Source of the DNA: Flavobacteriia bacterium
Lineage (GTDB): Bacteria; Bacteroidota; Bacteroidia; Flavobacteriales; Flavobacteriaceae
Length of the DNA: 55,730 nucleotides
Reading direction: 5' to 3'
Assembly: GCA_011391075.1 (NCBI GenBank)
Contig: JAABRF010000008.1
Location: forward strand, 1 to 55,730
The translations under genes were made by a program, and so were the position numbers. Shown here in pieces: positions 9,108 to 16,843 of this stretch (positions are counted from its first letter, which is position 1; each line of letters begins with the position of its first letter). A model generated the notes under the pieces. The model saw only the letters and a program-made list of their open reading frames with translations, did no database searches and was not told where the DNA came from.

Positions 9108-9401
9108 TTGAACAAAGATCTCATCTTACGGGAAAAGTTGGCCATTCAACGAACGCATCTAGCAAATCAAACCACATTTCTATCCTACATCAGAACTTCG
9201 ATGTATTTTTTGATTGCCGGTCTATCTATACATCCAATTCTCGATACAAAAAGTAGTTATTTTTGGCAATATATATTTATTGGTATTTCAATAGTTATAG
9301 CAATAGCCGGAATAAGTAATTATTTTTATCAACAAAAAAAAATTAAATATTGCAATTTCCAAGTTGGAAATATTAAAACGGATTATTTGGAGGAAGATTA
9401 A
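9108..9401 (+). CDS. DUF202 family small membrane protein
   Basis: 97-residue protein with the DUF202 opening REKLAIQRTHLANQTTFLSYIRTSMYFLIAGLSI and two or three predicted membrane helices, ending in a charged cytoplasmic tail. The start is a TTG at 9108; no in-frame ATG lies upstream. The function of the family is unknown. It follows trkA by 131 bp in the same direction, but that gap may contain its own start signals. Its last 4 bases overlap the convergent carbonic anhydrase gene. Confidence 0.75.
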   Translation: MNKDLILREKLAIQRTHLANQTTFLSYIRTSMYFLIAGLSIHPILDTKSSYFWQYIFIGISIVIAIAGISNYFYQQKKIKYCNFQVGNIKTDYLEED

Positions 9402-10006
9402 ACAATTTCAACTTTTCCGGAATGTACATGATAATATGCTCCTACAATTTTAATTTGACCTATTTGTTCCAAATCTCTTAGAATACAACTTTTTTCGCGT
9501 ATTTCATCTATTGTAATCATCACATTTATTTTTGCAATTTCATTAACAAATGAACTCTCAGTCCAATCGGCTTCCGCTTCTTCCAATATTTCAATCGACG
9601 GTTTAATTTTTTTTACAATTTCAGTAATATGACCAATGTTGACATTGTCACAAGCAGCCTTAACTGCTCCACAATTCTCATGTCCCATTACCACAATCAA
9701 CTTGCTACCTATCACACTACAAGCATATTCCAAACTCGCTATGATATCATCATTCTCAATATTTCCGGCAACTCTTAAAACAAATAATTGCCCGATGCCT
9801 TGATCAAATAGAATTTCAACTGGCACACGTGAATCCATACAACCTAAAATAGCAGCAAATGGAAATTGTTCATCTTTGGTTTCTTCAATTTCTTGCATAA
9901 AGTCTCTGAAAGTGTGCTCATGCCGACGAAACCTTTCATTTCCATCGAGCAACTTTTGCAATGCCGTATCTGGTGTTTCTTTTGATAAAAGATCTTTTGT
10001 ACTCAT
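9398..10006 (-). CDS. Beta-class carbonic anhydrase
   Basis: About 202 residues. The zinc ligands of beta-carbonic anhydrases are all present: Cys and the Asp-Arg pair in AAILGCMDSRVPVE near residue 56, and His and Cys in VVMGHENCGAVKAA near 110. It interconverts CO2 and bicarbonate in the cytoplasm. I use the ATG at 10006 (MSTKDLLSKETPDTALQKLLDGNERF), which matches the family N-terminus; the open frame extends to a TTG at 10075 but adds unrelated sequence and abuts the porin stop. It lies 65 bp downstream of the porin gene in the same direction and may be co-transcribed with it. Confidence 0.92.
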   Translation of the reverse strand: MSTKDLLSKETPDTALQKLLDGNERFRRHEHTFRDFMQEIEETKDEQFPFAAILGCMDSRVPVEILFDQGIGQLFVLRVAGNIENDDIIASLEYACSVIGSKLIVVMGHENCGAVKAACDNVNIGHITEIVKKIKPSIEILEEAEADWTESSFVNEIAKINVMITIDEIREKSCILRDLEQIGQIKIVGAYYHVHSGKVEIV

Positions 10007-10071
10007 GTGGTAAAAATATGGAAAATTTAAATTCCTGAAACTCAATCTTAAAAAAATTACATTCTTAGGTT

Positions 10072-11274
10072 TCAAAAATCAACTTGTACCCTGAATAAAT
10101 GTTGATTCAAAGGATGGTTATCACCTGTTTGATTTAAATCTGTTATTACATAATTATATACAATTCGGGCATTGGAATTGAAATACCAGTTCAATCCAAA
10201 ATCCCAACTTGAAACTTTGCGGTTATATTCACCGGGAATAACATCACTATAATCCAATCCTGAATAGCGAACTAACACCTCAAATGCTCCCCATGTATTG
10301 GTTTTAAAATCAAAATTTTTGAAAGGATTTACGTGAGAAAACACACCTTCTTTATAGGTTCTATTATCTCCGGTTAAAAAATAGGAAGCCAAAAAATAAT
10401 ACCCTTTTACTTGATAATTCTTTGCTTCTGTATGATATCCCGCCCATTCATACTCTGATTGAAAAGAAAATGAACCATTTTGAACAGCCCATTCCAACCC
10501 GTAATCTTGTTGTTTTCTAAGTAAAGTAAAAGGTACAGAAATCTGTGCTCCCATATGATTATTGGGTCGGAATTTTAAAGTATAATCACTAGGATTCTTG
10601 GTATATTTTCTATTTTCATAATGCATTCCGAAATGTACTAATTTGTTTTTTTCTTTATTTTCAAAAATTGGACTGAATAATCTGGTTACAAAATGAGCTC
10701 CGTTTTCTAAGGTACCATCAGTAAAGCCTTCTGTATTTTTACCATTGAACCCATATGTCATTTGCAAACCTAATTTACCCTTTAATAAGCCAAAGTTTTC
10801 ATACCCGAATCCGGAATTCCATCTAAAAGCTTGGGTAGCTGTCATAGGAGTTCTTTCTTTGAAAGGAATAAAATTACTACTAGCCAACATATCCATCCCT
10901 GTAGGTTCAGCTTGACTTCCTAAAATTAGATTTCCTCCAATAGATGGGATATCCATAAACTTGATATACATGTCTCTATAACCGATTTTACTTCCCGCAA
11001 AGTCCAATTCTGCTTTAAATTTGATATGAGGAGTCAAGGTTCCAATTGCCGTTATATATACTTGTCTAAACTCCTGACCATTGAAAGAATAATCTTCTAC
11101 ATCCTTTTTTTGATTTAAAAACTCAAAATCATAATGAATACGACCCCCAAATTTAACTTCAGGTTTGATGAGTTGTCCCTTTTTCTCGATTTTTTCTGTA
11201 TCTTGAGCATAAAGTGTTTGATTTATTGTATATCCAAAAAATAGTAGAATTAATAATATTGTCTTGATATTCAT
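10072..11274 (-). CDS. Outer-membrane porin, OprO/OprP family
   Basis: 400-residue beta-barrel protein with a signal peptide (residues 1-23, ending TLYA). Sequence features of phosphate-selective-type porins include GGRIHYDFEFLN, FRQVYITAIGTLTPHIKFKAELDFAG, LILGSQAEPTGMDML, and the C-terminal SSWDFGLNWYFNSNARIVYNYV ... HLFRVQVDF ending in an aromatic residue. The real substrate cannot be read from sequence. The carbonic anhydrase gene directly downstream may point to an anion such as bicarbonate, but that is speculation. Confidence 0.8.
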   Translation of the reverse strand: MNIKTILLILLFFGYTINQTLYAQDTEKIEKKGQLIKPEVKFGGRIHYDFEFLNQKKDVEDYSFNGQEFRQVYITAIGTLTPHIKFKAELDFAGSKIGYRDMYIKFMDIPSIGGNLILGSQAEPTGMDMLASSNFIPFKERTPMTATQAFRWNSGFGYENFGLLKGKLGLQMTYGFNGKNTEGFTDGTLENGAHFVTRLFSPIFENKEKNKLVHFGMHYENRKYTKNPSDYTLKFRPNNHMGAQISVPFTLLRKQQDYGLEWAVQNGSFSFQSEYEWAGYHTEAKNYQVKGYYFLASYFLTGDNRTYKEGVFSHVNPFKNFDFKTNTWGAFEVLVRYSGLDYSDVIPGEYNRKVSSWDFGLNWYFNSNARIVYNYVITDLNQTGDNHPLNQHLFRVQVDF

Positions 11275-11453
11275 ATGGTTTTAAACATTAAAATTACAGT
11301 CAAAAGTAAAATTAATAATTGTAATAATTAATGGAAAATATGATTATTTTATAAAGATTTCAATTTATAATATTATTTTTTTATCAATCTAAACATTTAA
11401 TTATCTGTATTTTATCAAACTCTACTTTATTATTTTAAGCATAAATAAAATTT

Positions 11454-11470
11454 TTGGCACGATGCTTGAA
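11454..11470 (+). promoter_or_regulatory. Sigma-54-type promoter (-24/-12)
   Basis: TTGGCACG at the -24 position and TTGAA at -12 match the sigma-54 consensus TGGCAC-N5-TTGCW with a single deviation (A for C after TTG). The spacing is exact. The predicted transcript start is near 11480, so the RNA would begin at the conserved leader motif at 11482-11511. Confidence 0.65.
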
Positions 11471-11481
11471 AGATGCGCAAC

Positions 11482-11511
11482 AAGAGGAAGCCGAAAATCT
11501 TAAAGAGTAGG
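11482..11511 (+). promoter_or_regulatory. Shared 5' leader motif, copy 1
   Basis: Contains the blocks AAGAGGAAG, CCGAAAATC and AAGAGTAGG in this order, ending 23 bases before the ATG at 11535. The same three blocks occur at 55280-55312, 22 bases before another start codon. It lies at the predicted 5' end of the transcript from the sigma-54-like promoter. It may be an RNA element for translation control or stability; no known riboswitch class fits. Confidence 0.5.
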
Positions 11512-11534
11512 CAAAATATTAAAGCCGGAATATC

Positions 11535-12242
11535 ATGAAAACAAAATTACTTTTAGCAGGATTAGGGTTATTTGCCATGTTCAACATGACAGCCCAAAGA
11601 TTAAACCACACCGGCGGATTCATAAATACATCAAGTGTTGATTATTATGATGAGCCAATTCAATTTGAAGAACGAAACATAATGTTTTATGTTTTTCTCA
11701 ATGGTGACTTTGACTTCAACACAGAACCAACTGTTCAAGTAGATTACATTTCCAAAAGAGGAAATCATCATCAAGTTGCTCCAAGAGGTATTAGAATCGA
11801 AAGGGATGCACAAGGCAGGATCAGAAGAATCGGAAATGTATTTATCAGCTACAGTTTTGATGGACAAGTAAAACGCATTGGAAGTGTATTTATCAGTTAC
11901 TCAAGAGGTAGAATGGATCAAGTAGGAAACTTGAGAATCGTTTATAACCGATACGGAATCAGTTTTATAGGAAGCGTAAAAGGTTACTATTCATCTTACA
12001 ATCCTTATTACAGTAATCAATGGACTTCATTTAATAATGGGCATTATGTAACTTGGGAATATGGATATTACGATTCTTTCTTTAATTCTAATGACTTTTA
12101 CAACGATTATGAAAGTTTCAATGAGGATGATCAATACTACTACTTCAAAAGCAAGAACTCAGGAAGAGATGAAGGTCAAATAATCAAACGTAAAAAGGAA
12201 AACTTGAGCACTCGTAATGAATCCAGAAGACAAGTTGATTAA
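11535..12242 (+). CDS. Secreted hypothetical protein with RIGxVFISYS repeats
   Basis: 235 residues with a signal peptide (residues 1-20, ending MTAQ). The middle part has tandem short beta-type repeats: RRIGNVFISYSFDGQ, KRIGSVFISYSRGRM, DQVGNLRIVYNRYG and a final SFIGSVKGYY, a spacing of about 17 residues. After this comes a Tyr/Asn/Ser-rich segment (residues 155-205) and a basic tail. I do not recognise a function; similar secreted proteins occur in flavobacteria. The gene is a single unit behind a sigma-54-like promoter and a conserved leader motif, and ends at a bidirectional terminator. Stress- or envelope-linked expression is inferred only from the promoter type. Confidence 0.7.
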   Translation: MKTKLLLAGLGLFAMFNMTAQRLNHTGGFINTSSVDYYDEPIQFEERNIMFYVFLNGDFDFNTEPTVQVDYISKRGNHHQVAPRGIRIERDAQGRIRRIGNVFISYSFDGQVKRIGSVFISYSRGRMDQVGNLRIVYNRYGISFIGSVKGYYSSYNPYYSNQWTSFNNGHYVTWEYGYYDSFFNSNDFYNDYESFNEDDQYYYFKSKNSGRDEGQIIKRKKENLSTRNESRRQVD

Positions 12243-12263
12243 CTTTTATAAAATAAAATTAAC

Positions 12264-12295
12264 AAAAAAAGCCGACATAATTGTCGGTTTTTTTA
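12264..12295. terminator. Bidirectional intrinsic terminator
   Basis: Arms CCGACA (12272-12277) and TGTCGG (12282-12287) with a TAAT loop, flanked by an A-run on the left and a T-run on the right, so it works on both strands. It separates the secreted repeat protein gene from convergent wecB and overlaps the wecB stop codon. Confidence 0.85.
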
Positions 12296-13387
12296 TGCTT
12301 TATTTGAAATTAAATTCCAAATTTCCTGATAAATTTTTTCACCTACCTCATTTCCATATAATGGTAATTTATAATCCAACACCTTGTCATTAAAAAACTT
12401 AAATGCTTCACTCATCTTTACGGCATTGGTTGCAACTATTTTAGCATATCCGTGTTTTACCAATTCAACCCATTCTGTTTCTGTGCGAGCAATAATAACT
12501 GGTTTTTGATTGAAAAATGCTTCTTTTTGAAGTCCACCACTATCGGTCACAACCATGGAACAGTTTTTTAATAATTCCAACATATCGAAATAACCCACAG
12601 GATCCAACAGTGTAATATTGTATTTTAAATTGTGATTTTCCAATATTTTACGGGTTCTTGGATGAAGAGGCAAAATCACTTGTTGTTCCTTGTTGATGTT
12701 TTCTAAACCCTCAAAAATAGCTTTCAGATTTTGAATGTCATCCGTATTTTCTTGACGGTGAATGGTTGCTAAAACAAATTTGCCACTTTCCAAATTTAAA
12801 CTCGGATAAACTTGAGCTTTGGAATTTGAAAATTCAGCATAATATCTAACAGCGTCCAACATGATGTCACCTGTTTTGACAATACTAGTATGAAAATGAG
12901 CAAAGCCTTCTCGGTTTAAATTCTCCAAAGCTGTATCGGTTGGACATAACAACAAATCCGAAATTCTATCGGTGAGAATTCGATTGATTTCTTCTGGCAT
13001 TGACATGTTAAAGGAACGCAAACCAGCTTCAATATGTATCAATTTAATTCCTATTTTTTTGGCTGCTAAAGCTCCAGCTAATGTAGAGTTGGTATCTCCA
13101 AAAACAACTACTGCATCCGGTTTTTCTGACAAGATGAGTTCTTCAATTTTTCCCAACATTTGACCGGTCATAGCACCATGTCCCAATCCGTTAATATTTA
13201 GAAAATACTTGGGTTGGGGAATATCCATTTCTGAGAAAAATACATCACTCATATTTGCATCATAATGTTGACCGGTATGAACAATGATTTCATCTATTTC
13301 TCCATGACTCGCAATAATTCTACTTAAAACAGCAGCTTTGACAAATTGAGGTCTGGCGCCTAAAATGGTTATTATTTTTGGTTTCAA
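12293..13387 (-). CDS. wecB: UDP-N-acetylglucosamine 2-epimerase (non-hydrolysing)
   Basis: 364-residue cytoplasmic enzyme converting UDP-GlcNAc to UDP-ManNAc for surface polysaccharide synthesis. Family motifs are complete: GARPQFVKAAVLSRI at the N-terminus, HTGQHYD, VFGDTNSTLAGALAAKK, KLIHIEAGLRSFN, PEEINRILTDRISDLLLCPT, and the C-terminal DSGGLQKEAFFNQKPVIIAR followed by a glutamate-rich stretch. Length is normal. It is not next to a polysaccharide cluster here, but the window also has a glycosyltransferase and flippase at 0.8-3.2 kb. Its upstream region is filled by repeats (13388-13560). Confidence 0.92.
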   Translation of the reverse strand: MKPKIITILGARPQFVKAAVLSRIIASHGEIDEIIVHTGQHYDANMSDVFFSEMDIPQPKYFLNINGLGHGAMTGQMLGKIEELILSEKPDAVVVFGDTNSTLAGALAAKKIGIKLIHIEAGLRSFNMSMPEEINRILTDRISDLLLCPTDTALENLNREGFAHFHTSIVKTGDIMLDAVRYYAEFSNSKAQVYPSLNLESGKFVLATIHRQENTDDIQNLKAIFEGLENINKEQQVILPLHPRTRKILENHNLKYNITLLDPVGYFDMLELLKNCSMVVTDSGGLQKEAFFNQKPVIIARTETEWVELVKHGYAKIVATNAVKMSEAFKFFNDKVLDYKLPLYGNEVGEKIYQEIWNLISNKA

Positions 13388-13553
13388 TTTGGTTATTGGT
13401 TTTTTGGTTATTGAGTTATTGGTCCCGATTCCCGATAGCTATCGGGACGAGACGGGATGGTTATTGGTTATTGGTTATTAGTTATTTGGTGCCGATTCTC
13501 GATTCCCGAAAGCTATCGGGACGGGACGGGATGGATATTGGTTAAAAAAAATC
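13388..13553. repeat. Compound intergenic repeat: GGTTATT words and CCCGATAGCTATCGGG palindromes
   Basis: Runs of TTGGTTATTGG-like words alternate with two copies of a GC-richer module. The first contains the perfect palindrome CCCGATAGCTATCGGG (13431-13446), the second the imperfect CCCGAAAGCTATCGGG (13505-13520); both continue with GACGGGATGG. A further copy of the palindrome, one base changed, lies at 48480-48495. This looks like a dispersed non-coding repeat located between wecB and the deformylase gene. Confidence 0.75.
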
Positions 13554-13574
13554 CCATTCAATAATTCTTTTAAC

Positions 13575-14213
13575 TCAATCGATTTTATGTTGTATCGATG
13601 CATCTCTTTCTTTTATCAAATGATCGATAAACATGATGCCATTCAAATGATCGATTTCATGTTGGAAAATGGCAGCTGTAAATGCTTCTACCATTTCACA
13701 TTTATGTCTACCTTTTCTGTCATCATATTCAATAAAAATGGCATACGCTCTGTCTTGTGTGGTCCCACGATAATCAGGAATGGAAAGGCATCCTTCACGC
13801 ACATCTTGTTTCATATCCGAATACTTTTTAATTTCGGGATTGTAATAAACTTCAAAGGGTTCATTTTCCAAGTCCAATCTCTGTACCCAAATGATGCGTT
13901 TTAAGACCCCAACTTGAGGTGCAGCAATGCCAACTCCTTTGCTGTTTTGTAACGTGACAAGCATTCTATCGGCTAAATAATTTAGCACCATATCATCTGC
14001 TTGAACTTTAAAACCAAGACTTTGAGTACGTAAAATCAAAGAATCTGATGGTTGGTTAATTTGCAAAATTCGCATGGGTTCTGATAATTGCCCTGAAAGA
14101 ATCAGTTCTTGCTCATCCTTCGAGAAAACACTTTGACCGGATTGGATTTGAGATAAACTGCCACAACCAACCAAAGTTGTAATTAGAAATCCAAATATCA
14201 ATAATTTTTGCAT
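13575..14213 (-). CDS. Peptide deformylase with lipoprotein signal peptide
   Basis: 212 residues. All three deformylase motifs are intact: GVGIAAPQVG near residue 95, REGCLSIP near 140 (metal-binding Cys) and QHEIDHLNG near 185 (metal-binding His pair and catalytic Glu). However, the N-terminus MQKLLIFGFLITTLVGCGS is a lipoprotein signal peptide with lipobox LVGC, followed by a Ser/Gln-rich linker up to about residue 60. Deformylases normally remove formyl groups from nascent chains in the cytoplasm; an exported, lipidated form would act on other peptides or have a different role. A canonical cytoplasmic def may exist elsewhere in the genome. A -7-like TACTTTTG lies at 14228-14235. Confidence 0.75.
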   Translation of the reverse strand: MQKLLIFGFLITTLVGCGSLSQIQSGQSVFSKDEQELILSGQLSEPMRILQINQPSDSLILRTQSLGFKVQADDMVLNYLADRMLVTLQNSKGVGIAAPQVGVLKRIIWVQRLDLENEPFEVYYNPEIKKYSDMKQDVREGCLSIPDYRGTTQDRAYAIFIEYDDRKGRHKCEMVEAFTAAIFQHEIDHLNGIMFIDHLIKERDASIQHKID

Positions 14214-14227
14214 GAATTAAAATTTAT

Positions 14228-14235
14228 CAAAAGTA
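14228..14235 (-). promoter_or_regulatory. Candidate -7 element (TACTTTTG) for the deformylase gene
   Basis: TACTTTTG on the minus strand lies 14 bp before the ATG at 14213 and just after the dnaK terminator, so the deformylase gene probably has its own promoter with a very short leader. Confidence 0.35.
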
Positions 14236-14250
14236 GGTATTTTTAATAAA

Positions 14251-14279
14251 AAAAACCCTTTCAAATTGAAAGGGTTTTT
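14251..14279 (-). terminator. Intrinsic terminator of dnaK
   Basis: Arms of 14 nt, 14251-14264 (A5-CCCTTTCAA) and 14266-14279 (TTGAAAGGG-T5), form a hairpin with built-in A/T runs directly after dnaK read leftward. It could also work from the other strand. Confidence 0.85.
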
Positions 14280-14300
14280 AAAATTATACCATAACGAAGG

Positions 14301-16199
14301 TTATTTGACTTCTTCAAAGTCGATGTCTTGTGCAGCATCACCTTGAGCTTGTTCGCCTGTAGGTTGAGCATCTTGCTTTGGAGCACCTTGCGTTTCTTGG
14401 GCTGCTTTTTGCATTTCAGGTGCTGCAGCTTCCCATGCCTGATTGATTTTCTCCATAGCTGCATCTATTGCGGTCACATTGCGAGCAATATGTGCGGCTT
14501 TCAATTCAGTCAAGGCATCTTCAATCGGTTTTTTAACAGCATCCGGAATTTTGTCGGCATTGTCTTTCAATTGTTTTTCACTTTGGAAAATCATGGAATC
14601 TGCCCCATTGATTTTTTCAGCTTCTTCTTTGTATTTTCTATCTTCTTCCGCATGTGCTTCAGCATCGGCTTTCATTTTTTGAATATCAGCATCGCTCAAA
14701 CCGGATGATGCTTCTATACGGATATTTTGAGATTTATTGGTTTGCTTGTCAATAGCTGTAACATGTATGATTCCATTGGCATCGATATCAAAAACCACTT
14801 CAATTTGAGGTACACCTCTTGGGGCTGGTGGAATGCCATCCAAATGGAAACGACCGATGGTTTTGTTGTCTTTGGCCATAGCTCTTTCACCTTGCAACAC
14901 GTGAATTTCTACTTCAGGTTGATTGTCGGCAGCTGTTGAGAATACTTGTGATTTTTTGGTTGGGATGGTTGTATTGGATTCAATTAATTTGGTAAATACA
15001 TTTCCCATAGTTTCGATTCCAAGAGAAAGAGGTGTAACATCCAATAACAATACATCTTTCACATCTCCGGTCAAAACACCACCTTGAATAGCTGCACCTA
15101 TGGCGACCACTTCATCAGGATTAACACCTTTATGTGGTTTTCTACCGAAGAATTTCTCAACTTCCTCCTCTACTCTAGGCATACGGGTTGAACCACCTAC
15201 CAAGATTACTTCATCAATATCGCTTGGGTTTAAACCGGCATCTTTTAGAGCTGATTTTACAGGCTCCATAGAACGACGGAATAAATTATCGGCTAATTGT
15301 TCAAATTTGGCTCTTGTCAATTTACGCACCAAGTGTTTTGGACCTGTAGCTGTAGCGGTTACATAAGGCAAATTGATTTCCGTTTGAGCTCCACTTGACA
15401 ATTCGATTTTAGCTTTTTCTGCGGCTTCTTTTAGACGTTGTAATGCCATTGGGTCTTTACGTAAGTCCAAATTCTCTTCGGCATTAAACTCTTCTGCTAA
15501 CCAGTCAATGATAACTTGATCAAAATCATCTCCACCTAAGTGTGTATCGCCATTGGTAGAAAGCACTTCAAATACGCCGTCACCCAATTCGAGGATTGAA
15601 ATATCAAATGTACCTCCACCTAAATCGTAAACGGCTATTTTTTGTTCGGTGTGTTTTTTATCCAAACCGTATGCCAACGCTGCGGCAGTTGGTTCGTTAA
15701 TAATACGAGCCACTTTTAAACCGGCAATTTCACCAGCTTCTTTGGTAGCTTGACGTTGAGAATCACTGAAGTATGCAGGAACTGTAATAACGGCTTCTGT
15801 CACCGTATATCCCAAATAATCTTCAGCTGTTTTTTTCATCTTTTGCAACACCATAGCGGAAATTTCCTGCGGTGTATACAATCTTCCATCAATATCTACG
15901 CGTGGTGTATCGTTATCACCTTTTACGACTTTATAGGGTACACGTTCTGCTTCCATTTTGGATTCAGAATATTTGTTACCCATAAATCTTTTGATGGAGT
16001 AAACCGTGTTGTGTGGATTGGTTACCGCTTGACGTTTGGCAGCATCACCCACTTTTCTTTCTCCACCTTCAACGAAAGCTACAACGGATGGCGTTGTACG
16101 TTTACCTTCTGAGTTTGGAATTACCACTGGATCACTTCCTTCCATTACAGAAACACATGAATTGGTTGTTCCCAAATCTATTCCAATTATTTTGCTCAT
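14301..16199 (-). CDS. dnaK: Molecular chaperone DnaK (Hsp70)
   Basis: 632-residue Hsp70. The N-terminal [18 protein letters not shown], the [15 protein letters not shown] and [17 protein letters not shown] phosphate-binding segments, [13 protein letters not shown], the linker [16 protein letters not shown] and the substrate-binding domain are all present, with an Asp/Gln/Ala-rich tail ending DIDFEEVK. It folds and protects cytosolic proteins with ATP, DnaJ and GrpE, neither of which is encoded next to it. The gene stands alone, with its own terminator at 14251-14279 and a sigma-54-like promoter at 16245-16261. Confidence 0.98.
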   Translation of the reverse strand: MSKIIGIDLGTTNSCVSVMEGSDPVVIPNSEGKRTTPSVVAFVEGGERKVGDAAKRQAVTNPHNTVYSIKRFMGNKYSESKMEAERVPYKVVKGDNDTPRVDIDGRLYTPQEISAMVLQKMKKTAEDYLGYTVTEAVITVPAYFSDSQRQATKEAGEIAGLKVARIINEPTAAALAYGLDKKHTEQKIAVYDLGGGTFDISILELGDGVFEVLSTNGDTHLGGDDFDQVIIDWLAEEFNAEENLDLRKDPMALQRLKEAAEKAKIELSSGAQTEINLPYVTATATGPKHLVRKLTRAKFEQLADNLFRRSMEPVKSALKDAGLNPSDIDEVILVGGSTRMPRVEEEVEKFFGRKPHKGVNPDEVVAIGAAIQGGVLTGDVKDVLLLDVTPLSLGIETMGNVFTKLIESNTTIPTKKSQVFSTAADNQPEVEIHVLQGERAMAKDNKTIGRFHLDGIPPAPRGVPQIEVVFDIDANGIIHVTAIDKQTNKSQNIRIEASSGLSDADIQKMKADAEAHAEEDRKYKEEAEKINGADSMIFQSEKQLKDNADKIPDAVKKPIEDALTELKAAHIARNVTAIDAAMEKINQAWEAAAPEMQKAAQETQGAPKQDAQPTGEQAQGDAAQDIDFEEVK

Positions 16200-16244
16200 C
16201 TTGATTACAATTAAATGTTATTATTATGAATTTGCAGGGCTTTG

Positions 16245-16261
16245 TTCAAGGATTGTGCCAA
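16245..16261 (-). promoter_or_regulatory. Sigma-54-type promoter upstream of dnaK
   Basis: On the minus strand the sequence reads TTGGCACAATCCTTGAA: a -24 TGGCAC and a -12 TTGAA at exact N5 spacing, the same deviation as the element at 11454. The predicted transcript start is near 16235, giving a leader of about 36 bases. About 10-25 bp further upstream lie two direct TGTCA words (CTGTCAGTTTGTCAC), a possible activator site. Confidence 0.6.
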
Positions 16262-16387
16262 TGGGACAATTGTGACAAACTGACAGTTTTAATTTTGGAA
16301 AAAATATATTTGAATAGAAAAAGACTTTACAAAAAGTTAGTATGAATAAAAAGAGAAACTGAAAATTAAATATTTAAAACAAATGCT

Positions 16388-16395
16388 TATCTTTG
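16388..16395 (+). promoter_or_regulatory. Candidate -7 element (TATCTTTG) for the DUF2853 gene
   Basis: TATCTTTG fits TAnnTTTG and would give a leader of about 35 bases before the ATG at 16435. The -33 box is not evident. Confidence 0.45.
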
Positions 16396-16434
16396 ACCTA
16401 ATTAAACCATATTATTAACTCAAAAAAACACATT

Positions 16435-16770
16435 ATGAGCAAATTTGATGAAAAATTAGCACAGTATTCAGCAGAATTTAAAAAACTAGGTATCGGATTT
16501 GATGCTGCTTTATTTGAAAAAGTAACCAAAGGTTTGGGTCCATCTATTTACAACAAGGATTCTGAAACTGTATCTTGTTCTCAAGATTCTGAATTGGCAA
16601 CTGTAAAAAACAATTTTTGTATGAAAAAATTGGCCATTACTGACGAAAAGAAAGTGGATACAGCTATTAAAAATGTTTGTGAAAAATTGGGAACATCCAA
16701 CAAAAACAAATACAGAGCTATGTTCTATTATCTTTTGGTAAAAGAATTTGGGGCTGAAGGAAAATACTAA
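16435..16770 (+). CDS. DUF2853 family protein
   Basis: 111-residue soluble, mainly helical protein: MSKFDEKLAQYSAEFKKLGIGFDAALFEKVTKGLGPSIYNKDSETVSC ... KYRAMFYYLLVKEFGAEGKY. It matches the DUF2853 family, whose function is unknown. It is a single-gene unit with a -7-like element upstream and a strong terminator just after its stop. It contains three Cys (CSQ, FCMKK, VCEK), possibly relevant to metal or redox, but not conserved evidence that I can test. Confidence 0.8.
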   Translation: MSKFDEKLAQYSAEFKKLGIGFDAALFEKVTKGLGPSIYNKDSETVSCSQDSELATVKNNFCMKKLAITDEKKVDTAIKNVCEKLGTSNKNKYRAMFYYLLVKEFGAEGKY

Positions 16771-16795
16771 ACCATTTTATTTATTTATTACAACA

Positions 16796-16828
16796 AAAAT
16801 CCTGCTTTTATGGCAGGATTTTTTTTTA
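16796..16828. terminator. Intrinsic terminator after the DUF2853 gene
   Basis: Arms AATCCTGC and GCAGGATT with a TTTTATG loop, followed by eight or more T and preceded by an A-run. It lies between the convergent DUF2853 and yaaA genes and can act in both directions. Confidence 0.85.
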
Positions 16829-16843
16829 AAAGTTGTTTAAACT

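Noticed and set aside
15750-16112. Long antisense open frame inside dnaK (120 aa), and similar ones across the fad genes
   Set aside because: They lie fully within strongly conserved genes on the other strand, have no recognisable product, and follow the codon pattern of the real gene.
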